Counted from the first letter of the stretch, positions 1 through 9,463 are shown. The stretch: DNA of 64,000 nucleotides from Geodermatophilus marinus (GCF_003428645.1 NZ_QVQH01000008.1:1-64000), one strand, 5' to 3'. The notes: a model not told the origin generated them from the sequence alone. Translations and numbers: made by a program.

Positions 1-2
1 GG

Positions 3-113
3 ATCGCCCGCTCCGCCCGCCGGCTGCGGCTGCACCTGCCCCGCGACTGGCCGTGGCAGACCGCCTGGTCCCAGCTGTTCTCCACCACCTGCGGACCTCC
101 GGCAGCGGCCTGA
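3..113 (+). pseudogene. C-terminal tail of an IS1380-like transposase (gene enters from the left edge)
   Basis: An open frame enters from the window edge and stops at TGA 111-113, giving 36 residues ending LPRDWPWQTAWSQLF...CGPPAAA. The LPxxWPW block followed by a short hydrophobic helix resembles the extreme C-terminus of IS1380-family transposases. The body of the gene lies outside the window, so I cannot tell whether the element is intact. The following ~275 bases, up to the IS256-type end near 389, contain no convincing gene. The family call rests on this short tail only. Confidence 0.5.
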
Positions 114-931
114 GCCGACCACCGCCCACCGGGCCCGATCGGAGACCGACCGTGGAAGAGCCGGACAGACCGGCGGCCCACCCACGCCCAGATCAGACAA
201 CCACAATCAGGTCACGAGCCGGCCGGGTCCACCAAGATCGACGGTGGATCGAGGCTGAATCCAGCGTCCGTCAGATCCAGGACGGTTCACGACGCCGGTC
301 GCCTGCAGCGGCGGTGCCGGCTGTTGCCGGCCCGCGCGGTGGTGTACTTCGTGCTCGGGCTGTGCCTGTTCAGGTCAAGTCCGCTGACGTGGTGTATCGA
401 AGTCGGTGACACCGCGTGATCTGTGCTGGTTGGGTCAGGCGCTGAGCGCCGGAATGGTCGGGGCGGTCACCTCCTCGGAGCCGGTGGCCGAGCTCGCTGG
501 TTCGGTGGGCACGGGGTGCAGGCGGCAGCGGGCAAGGACGTCGAGGCCGAGGTAGCGGCGGCCTTCGGTCCATTCGTCGTGCTGCTCGGCGAGCACCGCG
601 CCGACCAGCCGGATCAGGGCGTCGCGGTCGGGGAAGATGCCGACCACGTCGGTGCGCCGGCGGATCTCGCGGTTGAGCCGCTCGTTGGGGTTGTTGCTCC
701 AGAGCTGCCGCCAGACCTCCTTCGGGAACGCGGTGAAGGCCAGCACGTCGGCGCGGGCGGCCTCCAGGTGCTCGGCCACCCGCGGCAGCTTGTCGGTCAG
801 CGCGGCCAGGACGTGGTCGAACTGGGCGTGCACGCTGGCCGCGTCGGGCTGCTCGTAGACCGAGTGCAGCAGCGCCCGCACCCAGGTCCAGGCGTTCTTC
901 GGGCAGACCGCCATCAGGTTCGCCGCGTAAT

Positions 932-3102
932 GGGCCTGTAAAGAATCAACTTGTCGGCGTGTCCCGGGAGTGGCCGCTGCCGGCCGGCAACGAGGCGAGG
1001 ATCTCGGCCGCGCTGGCGAAGCGGGCGGGAGCCGGCGGGGCAACGTGGCCGTGCTGGTCCAGGAGCGGGCCGACCTCGCGCAGCACGCCGCCGATGGTGC
1101 GGCGGCTGACCTCGAAGAGCTCCGCGAGGGTGTCGTGGGTGCCCAGTCCGCGCCGGTAGAGCACGGTGGCCAGCACCCGCTCGGGGTCGGTGATCTTCTG
1201 CATGAAGATGCCGCCACGGGCTCCGGGCAACCGTTCGCCGCCGCGTTGTCGATGGCGGTGGCGCTCGGCACGGGCGGCCAGCACGGGCACGATCCGCTCG
1301 GTCAGCGCGGCGAGCTCGGCGCGCGTGATGCCGGTCAGGGCCGAGTCGGCGAGGCGGTCGGCCAGCCGTGGTCGGGTCGGGTCCGGGCCGCTGCTTGAGG
1401 TGAAGGCGAGCAGCGCTTCGGCGGTGGCGAAGCGAAGCGTGCTCGCGGAGATCGGTCGGCCGTGCTCGGCCAGCAGCTGGCGGGTGTCGGCGATGGCCTG
1501 GCCGATGGAGTTCGCGTTGACCCCCAGCAGGTCCGAGAGCACGTTCATCGAGCAGAGCTGGCGTTGATAGACGACGGTGACCAGCACCCGGTCGGCGTCG
1601 GTGAGCAGTCCGGTGCTGCCCGCGCCGGCCGCGCGGCGCCGCGGCCCGCCGCGCTGCTCGAAGCGGCGTTGGGCTGCCTGGGCGGCCTGCGCCGGTGCCA
1701 GCAGCGTCACAAGCTGGGCCAGCTCGTCGCGCGTCATGCCGGTCAGCCGTTCGTCGGCGAGCACGGCCAATGCCTGCGCGCGGGCGCGAGCGCGGTCCTC
1801 GGCGCGCACCGGTCCAGGCTCGGCGGCCCGGCTCGGGGCGATGGTGTAGTTCCAGGCGCCGTGCCGGGCATGGGCGGTGATCGGCAGGCGGCGCAGCTCG
1901 CCGGCGGGAACGGCGATGCCGAGCGGATAGCGGCCGGTGTCGAGCTCAGCCTCCACGTGCAGCCCGGTCCGGGTGCGGGTCGCCGCGATCGTGGCGACGA
2001 CGACCTCGTGGGTGGTCAGCGGCCGGCCCCGCCAGTTCATGGTGATCTGCGAGAACAGCCGGTGCTCGATCTTGTTCCACTTCGAGGTGCCCGGCGGGAA
2101 GTGGCAGACCGTGATCCTGAGGCCGGTGTCGGCGGCCAGCGCGGCCAGCTCCGCCTTCCAGAGCCGGTAGCGGTAGCTGTTGGAGCCGCCCGCATCGGCG
2201 GTGATCAGCAGCCGGTCTGCGCCCGGATGGTCGAGTGCTCCGCGGGCGGTCCACCAGCGGCGGATCGAGGCGACCGCGAACGCCGAGGTGTCGTGGTCGA
2301 CGCCGACGTTGACCCAGCCGGCGTCGGTGCCCAGGTCGTAGACGCCGAAGGGAATGGCCAGCGGCACGTCGGGGCCCATGCTGAAGAAGCTGTGGTCCTC
2401 GACCGCGACCGGATCGCCCTTCGGTCGCCACTCCCGACCGGCCGCGGGCAGCTGCCCGAGCTGCTCCTTCTTCTTCGCATCGACGCTGATCACCGGCGCC
2501 CCGGCGGCCTGGTGCTCCTTGACCTGCTCGTTGATGTAGGCGAACTGCTCGTCGCGGTCGGGATGCTGCTTGCCCTCCAGCGTCTTGGCCGTGCCCTGCA
2601 GACTGAAGCCGCTGTCTCGGAGCAGGCGGCCCACCGTCGGCGCGGAGACCGGATGTCCCCGTGCGGTCAGCTCGGTGGCCAGATGCCGCAGCGACTTCGT
2701 CGTCCAGCGCAGCGGCGACATCGGATCGCCCCGTGCGTTCGGCTCGACCAGCTCCAGCAGGGCCGCCGTCATCTCGGGATCGCGCGCGGTGACCGGCTTA
2801 CGTCCGCCGCCGGTCCGCCGGGAGCGGCCGGCCGGCAGTGGCTCCTCGCCGGAGTCCAGCTCGGTCACGCCGCGGCGCACAGTGGTCGGGCTGACTCGGG
2901 CCGCCTCCGCAACCGCGGCCACGCCCCCGTGCCCCAGCAGTCGGGCCTCGCAGGCCAGCGCCATCCGTTGCTGGCGCTCGTTCAGATGCGGCAACAGCAC
3001 TTGGAACCTGATGGCGAGCTGGCCGCGGACCTCGTCGTCGACGCGCATAGCAGATCGTCGGCTCCGAAATCGGGAAAGAACAGCTTGATTCCTGACAGGC
3101 CC
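932..3102 (-). mobile_element. ISAzo13-family insertion sequence, 2171 bp, apparently intact
   Basis: The ends are near-perfect inverted repeats: GGGCCTGTAAAGAATCAA at the left (932 onward) and GGGCCTGTCAGGAATCAA read inward from the right end at 3102. The element is flanked by a 3-bp direct repeat AAT (929-931 and 3103-3105). Deleting the element plus one AAT restores the IS256 transposase frame (R-T-H-Y-A-A-N across the junction), which fixes both boundaries to the base. It carries one transposase gene, 946-3048. Confidence 0.9.
946..3048 (-). CDS. ISAzo13-family transposase with extended C-terminus (700 aa)
   Basis: Transposase of the nested element. Residues 1-80 form a helix-turn-helix region (VAAVAEAARVSPTTVRRGV). 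The central DDE region contains VISVDAKKKEQ, LITADAGGSNSYR and CHFPPGTSKWNKIEHRLF, which are hallmark blocks of ISAzo13 transposases. The core ends around residue 400. About 300 further residues hold two related segments, one starting DADRVLVTVVYQRQL and one ITDPERVLATVLYRRGL. Each is followed by an HTH-like stretch and an 'ARFA(S/T)AxE' block, so the tail looks like a duplicated DNA-binding module. Most family members I know are much shorter. The ATG lies 54 bases inside the right end. The gene looks intact. Confidence 0.9.
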   Translation of the reverse strand: MRVDDEVRGQLAIRFQVLLPHLNERQQRMALACEARLLGHGGVAAVAEAARVSPTTVRRGVTELDSGEEPLPAGRSRRTGGGRKPVTARDPEMTAALLELVEPNARGDPMSPLRWTTKSLRHLATELTARGHPVSAPTVGRLLRDSGFSLQGTAKTLEGKQHPDRDEQFAYINEQVKEHQAAGAPVISVDAKKKEQLGQLPAAGREWRPKGDPVAVEDHSFFSMGPDVPLAIPFGVYDLGTDAGWVNVGVDHDTSAFAVASIRRWWTARGALDHPGADRLLITADAGGSNSYRYRLWKAELAALAADTGLRITVCHFPPGTSKWNKIEHRLFSQITMNWRGRPLTTHEVVVATIAATRTRTGLHVEAELDTGRYPLGIAVPAGELRRLPITAHARHGAWNYTIAPSRAAEPGPVRAEDRARARAQALAVLADERLTGMTRDELAQLVTLLAPAQAAQAAQRRFEQRGGPRRRAAGAGSTGLLTDADRVLVTVVYQRQLCSMNVLSDLLGVNANSIGQAIADTRQLLAEHGRPISASTLRFATAEALLAFTSSSGPDPTRPRLADRLADSALTGITRAELAALTERIVPVLAARAERHRHRQRGGERLPGARGGIFMQKITDPERVLATVLYRRGLGTHDTLAELFEVSRRTIGGVLREVGPLLDQHGHVAPPAPARFASAAEILASLPAGSGHSRDTPTS

Positions 3103-3975
3103 AATGCGTCCGGCAGCGCTGCCAGGCCGCCCCGGGCAGGGTGGCCCCGATGGCCTCGACCAGCCCGCGGTGCGCGTCGGAGGTGACCAGCTGCACGCCG
3201 GTCAGCCCGCGGGCGGTCAGGTCGCGGAAGAACGCCAGCCAGCCGGCGCCGTCCTCGGCACTGGTGACCTGCAGGCCGAGGATCTCCCGGTGCCCGTCGG
3301 CGTTCACGCCGGTGGCGACCAGGGCGTGCACGTTGACCACCCGGCCGCCCTCGCGGACCTTGAGCACCAGGGCATCGGCGGCGACGAACGTGTACGGCCC
3401 GGCATCCAGCGGCCGGTGCCGGAACGCCTCGACCTGCTCGTCGAGATCTTTCGCCATCTCCGACACCTGGGACTTGCTCAGCCGGGTGATGCCGGGACTC
3501 TCGACGAGCTTCTCCATCCGCCGCGTGGAGACGCCCAGCAGATAGCAGGTCGCGACCACGGTGGTCAGCGCCCGCTCCGCCCGCCGCCGGCGCTCGAGCA
3601 GCCAGTCCGGGAAGTAGGACCCGGCCCGCAGCTTGGGAATCGCCACCTCCAGGGTGCCGGCGCGGGTGTCGAACTCCCGGGACCGGTAGCCGTTGCGGCT
3701 GTTGGTCCGCTCGGCCGAGCGCTCGCCATAGCCGGCGCCGCAGACCGCATCGGCCTCGGCGGACATGAGGGTGTTGATGAACGTGGTCAGCATCTGGCGC
3801 AGCAGATCAGGGCTGGCCTGGGCCAGCTGCTCGTGCAGGAAGCGGGCAGGGTCGATACTGCTCGGTGCGGTCATCGCGTTCTTCTCCTGGAGTGCTGTGA
3901 GAGGTTTTCCAGAAGATCACGCGGTGGCCGCCTCTACGTCCGGGCCTCACCCCGGGTGGGGCCGTCGTACACCAC

Positions 3976-4278
3976 CTTGGCGGACGCCACTCCTGTTCAG
4001 CGGCGCCGATGCCGCCGGTCCGCCGGGTTACCGCAGCGTGCTGCGGTCGCTGACCCACCAGCTGCGCCTGGTCGGGGGGCTGTGCCTGCCCAGCAGGACG
4101 AGCCTCGTCGGCGGTGAAACGGCACCCTCACAACACGCGCGAGAACCGCTAACGTCTCGGCCTCCGAGGCGAGATCAGTGGAGTGCGCGACGGAGGGGCG
4201 GCGGCGTGAGCAGAGATCCGACGCCCACCAGGTGCTGCCGACCAGGCAGGATCCTCACTGGCGCGGAGCTGTAGCCGA
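3976..4278. other. Gap between the IS256-type element and the EPS locus
   Basis: About 300 bases with no supported gene. Short open frames on both strands show no recognisable motif. It probably holds the promoter of the flippase gene that follows, but I could not pick out convincing -35/-10 boxes. Confidence 0.4.
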
Positions 4279-5946
4279 ATGACGCCGGGGTCGCGTCCGA
4301 TCGAGGATCCGCCATCCGCCACACGGACCCCCGGGGTGGCGGCCGATCCGCCTCCGCGACCGGAAGAACTCGTGCGGCTGGCCGAGGGGGCGACAGTCGC
4401 AGAGAGCGATGCAGGCCGGTCCCCCGACACCGCCGGCACCACGACGATGCGGCGGAAACAGGTCCGCGGATCCGCTCTGCTGGCCCTGGGGCGAGCACTG
4501 ACGATCCTGTTGACCACGGCAACGCAGATCGTGATCGTGCGCTCCTTGACGATGAGTGACTACGGAGCGTTCGCCTACGCCCTAGCCATTGCCGGGAGCG
4601 GGCAGGTCCTGCTCTCCCTGGGGCAGGGACGGTTGCTCAGCCGATTCATGGCCAAGTACGACGAGCAGCGGGACTACGAGCGGATGTTCGGCTCCTTGGT
4701 GCTCGCTGTCGTCACCATCCTGGTCACCAGCAGCGTCGCCATCGCGACGCTCTTCATGCTGTCCGACGAGCTCATCGGGACGGCTGTGGAAGACCCCGCA
4801 ACGGTGGAGGTCGTCCTCATCTTGGTCTTCCTGGCTCCGCTGGAGGCCCTCGACCAAGTTTTCGTCGCGCTCTTCGCGGTCTTCAGCAAGCCTCGGGCGA
4901 TCTTCGTCCGCAAGTACCTGTTCACACCTGGCCTCCGACTCGCGGTCGTGATCGCTTTGGCCGTCACCGGCTCGTCGGTCAGCTTCCTGGCGCTCGGGTA
5001 CCTGGCTGCAGGAGTCATCGGTCTGCTCGTGTACGTCGTCGTGGCAGTCCAGGTGCTCCGGCAGCGCGGGTTGCTGCAGCACCTGCGGATCCGCCGTATC
5101 GTCCTACCGTTCCGGGCCGTCTTCTCCTTCTCCGTCCCGCTCATCACCGGAGAACTGTTCCTGTTGTCCCTCACCGTCGGTGGGGTCTTGATCCTCGGCT
5201 TCTACCACTCGGCCGCGGAGGTGGCGAGCTACCGCGCCGTCTTCAACCCGTCGCGCCTGAACAACGCCGTCCAGCAGGCATTCGTCCCGCTGTTCCTGCC
5301 ACTTGCTGCACGGCTCTTCGCCCGCGCGGACATCGATGGGCTCCGCCGGTCCTACTGGCACACGGCAACCGTCGTCGCGGTGTGCACGTTCCCACTGTTC
5401 GCGCTGACCGGTCCTCTGGCACCAGAACTGACCGTCGCCCTGTTCGGAGTGCGGTACTCCGAGTCCGCCCTAGTTCTGGCCCTGCTGTCCGTCGGGTACT
5501 ACGTCAGTGTCGTGCTCGGGTTCAACGCCTACACGCTGCAGGTCTGCGAGCGCCTCCGCTTCCTGGTGGGCGTCAACGTCTTCGCGGCAGTGCTCAACGT
5601 GACGGTCGCCCTGCTGCTCGTGCAGCGGCACGGCGCGCTGGGGATAGCGATCGCGAACCTCAGCGCACTGGTGGCACACAACCTGCTCAACCAGTGGGCC
5701 CTCAGAGGTGCCATCAAGACGACCTTCATCGACCGCCGTTCGCTGCGCTGCTACCTGGCGATACTGGTCGCCGCGTCCGGGCTCTGGGTGTTCCAGGTCA
5801 CTGTTGACCCCGGATTGGCCGTCGGAGTGGCGGCGGCGACGCTCGCTTCGATCGCAGTTCTGCTGATCAGCCGTAGAGCCTTGGAACTGGGTGACACGTT
5901 CCCCGAGCTGCTGCGGGTACCCGTTTTCGGGCGACTCGTCCGATGA
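4279..5946 (+). CDS. Wzx-like oligosaccharide flippase
   Basis: An integral membrane protein of 555 residues with about 12-14 hydrophobic segments after a charged N-terminal region of ~60 residues, as in the polysaccharide-transport/MATE-like flippase superfamily that moves lipid-linked repeat units across the membrane. The opening segment GSALLALGRALTILLTTATQIVIVRSLTMSDYGAFAYALAIAG is the usual first helix pair with the 'YGxxA' motif. ATG 4447 (MRRKQVRGS) is an equally good start because the first 56 residues are proline-rich and unlike the family. The stop overlaps the next gene's first possible ATG (ATGA at 5943), so the two are co-transcribed. It is first in the sulfotransferase-bearing EPS locus. 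Confidence 0.85.
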   Translation: MTPGSRPIEDPPSATRTPGVAADPPPRPEELVRLAEGATVAESDAGRSPDTAGTTTMRRKQVRGSALLALGRALTILLTTATQIVIVRSLTMSDYGAFAYALAIAGSGQVLLSLGQGRLLSRFMAKYDEQRDYERMFGSLVLAVVTILVTSSVAIATLFMLSDELIGTAVEDPATVEVVLILVFLAPLEALDQVFVALFAVFSKPRAIFVRKYLFTPGLRLAVVIALAVTGSSVSFLALGYLAAGVIGLLVYVVVAVQVLRQRGLLQHLRIRRIVLPFRAVFSFSVPLITGELFLLSLTVGGVLILGFYHSAAEVASYRAVFNPSRLNNAVQQAFVPLFLPLAARLFARADIDGLRRSYWHTATVVAVCTFPLFALTGPLAPELTVALFGVRYSESALVLALLSVGYYVSVVLGFNAYTLQVCERLRFLVGVNVFAAVLNVTVALLLVQRHGALGIAIANLSALVAHNLLNQWALRGAIKTTFIDRRSLRCYLAILVAASGLWVFQVTVDPGLAVGVAAATLASIAVLLISRRALELGDTFPELLRVPVFGRLVR

Positions 5947-6998
5947 CCCAGGAGAGAGGTGCTCCGGTGATGCTGCCAACGAGGAGTCCATCGGTCGGTA
6001 CCGACCTTCGGGCAGGGGACGACGAACTGGTGAGCGTCATCGTTCCCGCCCGTGATGAGGAACGCTCGATCGGCGCCACGCTCGAGGCCTTGCGCCGGCA
6101 GGCCTACCGCAACCTCCAGATCGTCGTCGTGGATGGTGGTTCCGCCGACAGCACGGTCGCGGTGGTCCAGCAGCACATGGCCGAGGACGAGCGGATCGAG
6201 CTCGTGCACAACCCCAGGCAGACCATCCCTACAGCGCTCAACCTGGCACTTGCGGCCGCCAGGGGTCGGTGGCTCGTCCGCATGGATGCCCACTCCACGG
6301 TCGGCCCCGAGTACGTGGGCACCGCTGTGGCCAGGCTGCGTGAAGAACGGTGGGGCGGAGTGGGCGGGCGGAAGGACGGCACCGGCTCGACATTCGCCGG
6401 GCGCGCCATCGCCGCTGCGCTAGGCAGCAGGTTCGGGGTCGGCGGTTCGGTCTACCACCATGGCGTGGCGGAGCAGGAAGTCGACCACATCCCGTTCGGC
6501 GCCTACCCGACCGAACTCGTCCGCTCACTGGGCGGCTGGGACGAGAGTTTGGTTGCGAACGAGGACTTCGAGTTCGACCACCGGCTCCGAAGTCGCGGGG
6601 GACGGCTCCTGTTCGATCCGCGGCTCAGGATCACGTGGCAGAGCAAGCAGTCGCTGCGCGAGCTCTTCCAGCAGTACCGACGGTACGGTCGGGGCAAGGT
6701 GGACGTCGCGCGACTCCACCCGCACTCGCTGCGTCTGCGGCACCTGCTGCCACCGCTGCTCGTGCCGTACCTGGCCGCTGCTGCGGGAGCCGTCCCGATC
6801 AGGCCACGAGTGGCCGGCGCGATGCTGGCTCCCTACGCCGCGGCGCTGGCCATCGCGTCGGTCCGGAGCGCCCGCGGCCTCGACGACGCCCGAGCACGGG
6901 GACTTGTGCCGGCGGCCTTCCTCGCCATGCACGTGGGCTGGGGGCTCGGCGTCTGGTCGCGCACGCTGGAGCTCGTCCGCCGCGGAGTGACGCGGTGA
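5943..6998 (+). CDS. GT2-family glycosyltransferase with C-terminal membrane segments
   Basis: GT-A fold transferase using a nucleotide sugar, probably for EPS repeat-unit assembly. The first domain begins VSVIVPARDEERSIGATLEAL, followed by IVVVDGGSADST (the nucleotide-binding strand and loop). 'RWLVRMDAHSTVG' takes the DxD position as DAH, as in many ExoA-like GT2 enzymes, and WDESLVANEDFEFDHRL is the acceptor-side motif. Two hydrophobic segments near residues 270-330 suggest membrane association. A better-supported start is GTG 5967 or ATG 5970, with GGAGAG at 5951-5956, than the overlapping ATG 5943. Its stop overlaps the GTG of the next gene. Confidence 0.85.
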   Translation: MTQERGAPVMLPTRSPSVGTDLRAGDDELVSVIVPARDEERSIGATLEALRRQAYRNLQIVVVDGGSADSTVAVVQQHMAEDERIELVHNPRQTIPTALNLALAAARGRWLVRMDAHSTVGPEYVGTAVARLREERWGGVGGRKDGTGSTFAGRAIAAALGSRFGVGGSVYHHGVAEQEVDHIPFGAYPTELVRSLGGWDESLVANEDFEFDHRLRSRGGRLLFDPRLRITWQSKQSLRELFQQYRRYGRGKVDVARLHPHSLRLRHLLPPLLVPYLAAAAGAVPIRPRVAGAMLAPYAAALAIASVRSARGLDDARARGLVPAAFLAMHVGWGLGVWSRTLELVRRGVTR

Positions 6999-8152
6999 GC
7001 CCTGAGAGGTCGACCGCGCCAGCTCAGGACCTTGCCGCCCGGACGCACGTCGACTTCGACCTCCACGGCATCGTCGGCATCCGCATACTCGATCCGCGAG
7101 CACGCGACGTGGAGACGATCACCAGCCAGATCGGACCTCTGGTCGCACCCCTGGCGAGGGAACCCGACATCACCGTCCGGTTCGTCGACCAACTCCCCGG
7201 TCCACCGCGGATGACCTACGCCGGTTGGCCGGATGCGGCGGCGGCAGGGGATGAGTTCCTCCTGCTGCGGGGGGCGGACGGCGTGGCCGCGCGCACCTCG
7301 TTCCCCATAGACGCCATCGGCGACCGGTGCGACATCGTCTGCGAACGCAGGGTCGGCCCCGTTCCTCACCTCCTCGCCATCATCAACCTCACCGCGCTGA
7401 CCAAGGGCGTACTGCCCCTCCACGCGTCAGCGTTCACCTACCGCGGGGAGGGAGTCCTGGCGACGGGCTGGTCGAAGGGCGGGAAGACCGAGACACTGCT
7501 CGCGTTCGCCGCACGGGGCGCTCACTACATCGGCGACGAATGGGTCTACTTGACGCCGGACGGGGGACTCCACGGCGTCCCGGAGCCGATCCGACTGTGG
7601 TACTGGCAGGTGGCCCAACTGCCTGGAGTTCGCGCCGCGCTCTCCCGAGCGAGCCGGGCGCGACTACGCGCGATGCCCTCCATCGCCTCGTCCGCGACCG
7701 CGATGGCCGACCGCCTGCACGGGGTCCCTTCGTCGGTCCTCCGCCGCGCCGCACCGGTGGTGCGCCGACAGGCGAACGTGCAGGTCCCCCCGGCGCAATT
7801 GTTCGGCGCGGAAGCCGTCGCGTTGCACGGACAACTCGACCACCTCCTGCTCGTCGCCAGCCACGACGGCAACGAGGTCACGATCGAGCCGGTGTCCGGG
7901 GCAGAGATCGCCGCGCGCATGCGTGCCTCTCTCGCAGAGGAGCGGACCCCATTTCTGCAGGTGTACCGCCAGTTCCGGTTCCTCTTCCCCCACCGTCGGG
8001 CGACCGTGGTGGAGGACGCCCCCGCTGTGGAAGGCGGCCTGCTGGACGACTACCTGGGCGATCGGCCGGCACACGCGCTCCGTCATCCCTATCCCGTAGA
8101 CCTGCGCTCGTTGGTCGACCCAGTGGAGTCCTTGCTGCGCAGTACCCGGTAG
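6995..8152 (+). CDS. HPr kinase/phosphorylase-like P-loop protein in the EPS operon
   Basis: A 385-residue protein starting at GTG 6995, which overlaps the previous stop (GTGA). Residues ~135-190 read LPLHASAFTYRGEGVLATGWSKGGKTETLLAF...YIGDEWVYL. The P-loop GWSKGGKTE (158-166) and the following acidic 'GDE' match the HprK-type kinase fold, in which a His/Ala-rich strand precedes the P-loop. No carrier protein HPr is nearby. Related HprK-like proteins occur next to polysaccharide and peptide-modification genes, usually with unknown targets. I infer a kinase-like or regulatory role in this EPS pathway; the substrate is unknown. An in-frame extension far upstream lies wholly inside the GT2 gene and is not real. 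Confidence 0.7.
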   Translation: MSPERSTAPAQDLAARTHVDFDLHGIVGIRILDPRARDVETITSQIGPLVAPLAREPDITVRFVDQLPGPPRMTYAGWPDAAAAGDEFLLLRGADGVAARTSFPIDAIGDRCDIVCERRVGPVPHLLAIINLTALTKGVLPLHASAFTYRGEGVLATGWSKGGKTETLLAFAARGAHYIGDEWVYLTPDGGLHGVPEPIRLWYWQVAQLPGVRAALSRASRARLRAMPSIASSATAMADRLHGVPSSVLRRAAPVVRRQANVQVPPAQLFGAEAVALHGQLDHLLLVASHDGNEVTIEPVSGAEIAARMRASLAEERTPFLQVYRQFRFLFPHRRATVVEDAPAVEGGLLDDYLGDRPAHALRHPYPVDLRSLVDPVESLLRSTR

Positions 8153-8302
8153 GTCGTCGGAGACCCGTCGCCTCGTGGTCGGCCGGCTGACCTGACACCG
8201 GCGCGGCGCACGTTGTGGTGCTCGCGCCCCGGGGCGTGATTGGCTGCCTCAGCCGTGTGCGCGCGGTCCGAGCGACTCGGCGACGAGGACTGGGAGACTC
8301 CG

Positions 8303-9463
8303 ATGAGACCAGCCGGTACCGACGCGATCGGCGTGCTGCGTTGGGGCCTCCGGCGCTATCGGCTGCTCTTCCTCGCCATCCTGCTCCTCGGCGCCGTGGT
8401 AGCCCCGGTCGCCACCGTCCAGCGGCCTTCAACGGTCGACGCCGAAGCCCTGGTCATCGCACAGAGACTGGACATCGACCTCGCCGCCCTTCCGCGATAC
8501 GGGCAGGCCGTGTTCGACAACGGCCAGGTGGCTCAGGCCGTCGCGGCGCAGTTCGGCGACCTCGGCGCCTTCCAGGACATCGTCCCGGACAGGGTTTCGA
8601 TGGTGGCCGTGCAGGATTCCATCGTCTTCACGGTCGTCGGGCACGACACCGACCCGGGGACCGCGGCGGACCTGGCCAATGTGGCCGCGAACGCCTTCGT
8701 CGAATCGCTCAACGCTGCCGGCGTCGGGGTGGGAACGTTCGCCGTGCAGAGCCCCGCTGAGCCGCCGGTCGCCCCGTCGACGGGCCTGGGAACCGTGCTG
8801 GCCATCCCCGTGGGCATCGGGGCCGGACTGCTGCTCGGCCTCGCGGCGGTGGCCGTGCTGCTGGTTGCGCGGCAACCTGTCCTCGACGGAATCGACGCGG
8901 AAGAGGTGACGGGAGTCCCCGCACTGGGTGTCGTGACCGTCTCGCGGGGGCGGCGGGGGCGCCACCTCCCGGAGGTGTTCGCCGGCCTCATACCCGCGTG
9001 CCGCCGCCTGCTCGCCCTCCCGGCGCCGACCGTGGTCGTCGCCAGCCGGCCCGAGGACGAGCAGATCCGCCTCCGGATGACCTCGGCGGTGACGGAGGTC
9101 CTGACCCGGGTTCGCGAGGCCGGGGATGTCAACGCTGCGCAGCTGACCACCGCCCACGCCGCCCACCAGCACGGTGTGGAGCGGTCGACCCACGCCTCGA
9201 ACGGACACGGAGTCAGTTCCCGGCCCCACCCCACGGTGCTCGACATCAGCGATCCGCCCGCGCTCCTCCAGCCACCGCTCGAGACGGCGACGGTGCTGGT
9301 CGTCCCGGAAGGCATCGGCACCGCCGCGCTGCGGGCTGCGGTCGCCGAGCACCTGGGCGGAAGTGCGGAGGTCCGGTTGCTTCTGGTCCGTCCAGGCCGC
9401 CGCGTCCGCGCACGCCCTCAGGCAGCTGGGGACGCGATGGAGGGCATGACCGCTGACAGCTGA
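8303..9463 (+). CDS. Wzz/YveK-like chain-length regulator with degenerate kinase-like tail
   Basis: Start ATG 8303 with GGGAG six bases upstream. An N-terminal helix (YRLLFLAILLLGAVVAPVATV, residues ~16-36) is followed by an extracytoplasmic region and a second helix (VLAIPVGIGAGLLLGLAAVAVLLVA, ~170-195), the usual Wzz layout. After that, VPALGVVTVSR and later TVVVASRPEDEQIRLRM and VLDISDPPALL sit where a BY-kinase would have its linker, Walker A and Walker B. The glycine-lysine P-loop is missing, so phosphorylation activity is unlikely. It is a clear paralogue of the protein at 14998-16191 (shared 'SIV.TV...D.DP..AA.LA..AA' and 'GVG.F.V' stretches). Presumed role: controlling polymer length or export with the polymerase at 10635. 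Confidence 0.7.
   Translation: MRPAGTDAIGVLRWGLRRYRLLFLAILLLGAVVAPVATVQRPSTVDAEALVIAQRLDIDLAALPRYGQAVFDNGQVAQAVAAQFGDLGAFQDIVPDRVSMVAVQDSIVFTVVGHDTDPGTAADLANVAANAFVESLNAAGVGVGTFAVQSPAEPPVAPSTGLGTVLAIPVGIGAGLLLGLAAVAVLLVARQPVLDGIDAEEVTGVPALGVVTVSRGRRGRHLPEVFAGLIPACRRLLALPAPTVVVASRPEDEQIRLRMTSAVTEVLTRVREAGDVNAAQLTTAHAAHQHGVERSTHASNGHGVSSRPHPTVLDISDPPALLQPPLETATVLVVPEGIGTAALRAAVAEHLGGSAEVRLLLVRPGRRVRARPQAAGDAMEGMTADS

Larger units (their letters stand above)
435..3874 (-). pseudogene. IS256-family (mutator-type) transposase, disrupted
   Basis: The N-terminal part runs from ATG 3874 down to 3106 and the C-terminal part from 931 down to 435. Joining them across the ISAzo13 insertion, keeping one AAT, gives exactly 422 codons in frame, so it was a full-length 421-residue transposase before interruption. 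The first catalytic Asp lies in VAADALVLKVREGG, the second in LVTSDAHRGL, and the Glu in NPNERLNREIRRR. The C-terminal WTEGRRYLGLDVLARC block is family-typical. As it stands neither half can be active. The C-terminal half has an in-frame ATG but lacks the first two catalytic residues. Confidence 0.85.
389..3975 (-). mobile_element. IS256-type element, interrupted by an ISAzo13-type insertion
   Basis: The outer ends carry matching inverted octamers GTGGTGTA (389-396) and TACACCAC (3968-3975). A sub-terminal inverted pair CACCGCGTGATCT lies at 410-422 and 3914-3926. Without the nested element (932-3102) and one copy of its target duplication, the element is about 1.41 kb, normal for IS256. I see no clear 8-9 bp target duplication, so the outer limits are approximate and the element may be old. 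Confidence 0.65.

Noticed and set aside
1462-3186. 574-codon plus-strand frame opposite the ISAzo13 transposase
   Set aside because: Shadow frame with low-complexity Gly/Arg/Ala composition, and the transposase on the other strand has family motifs.
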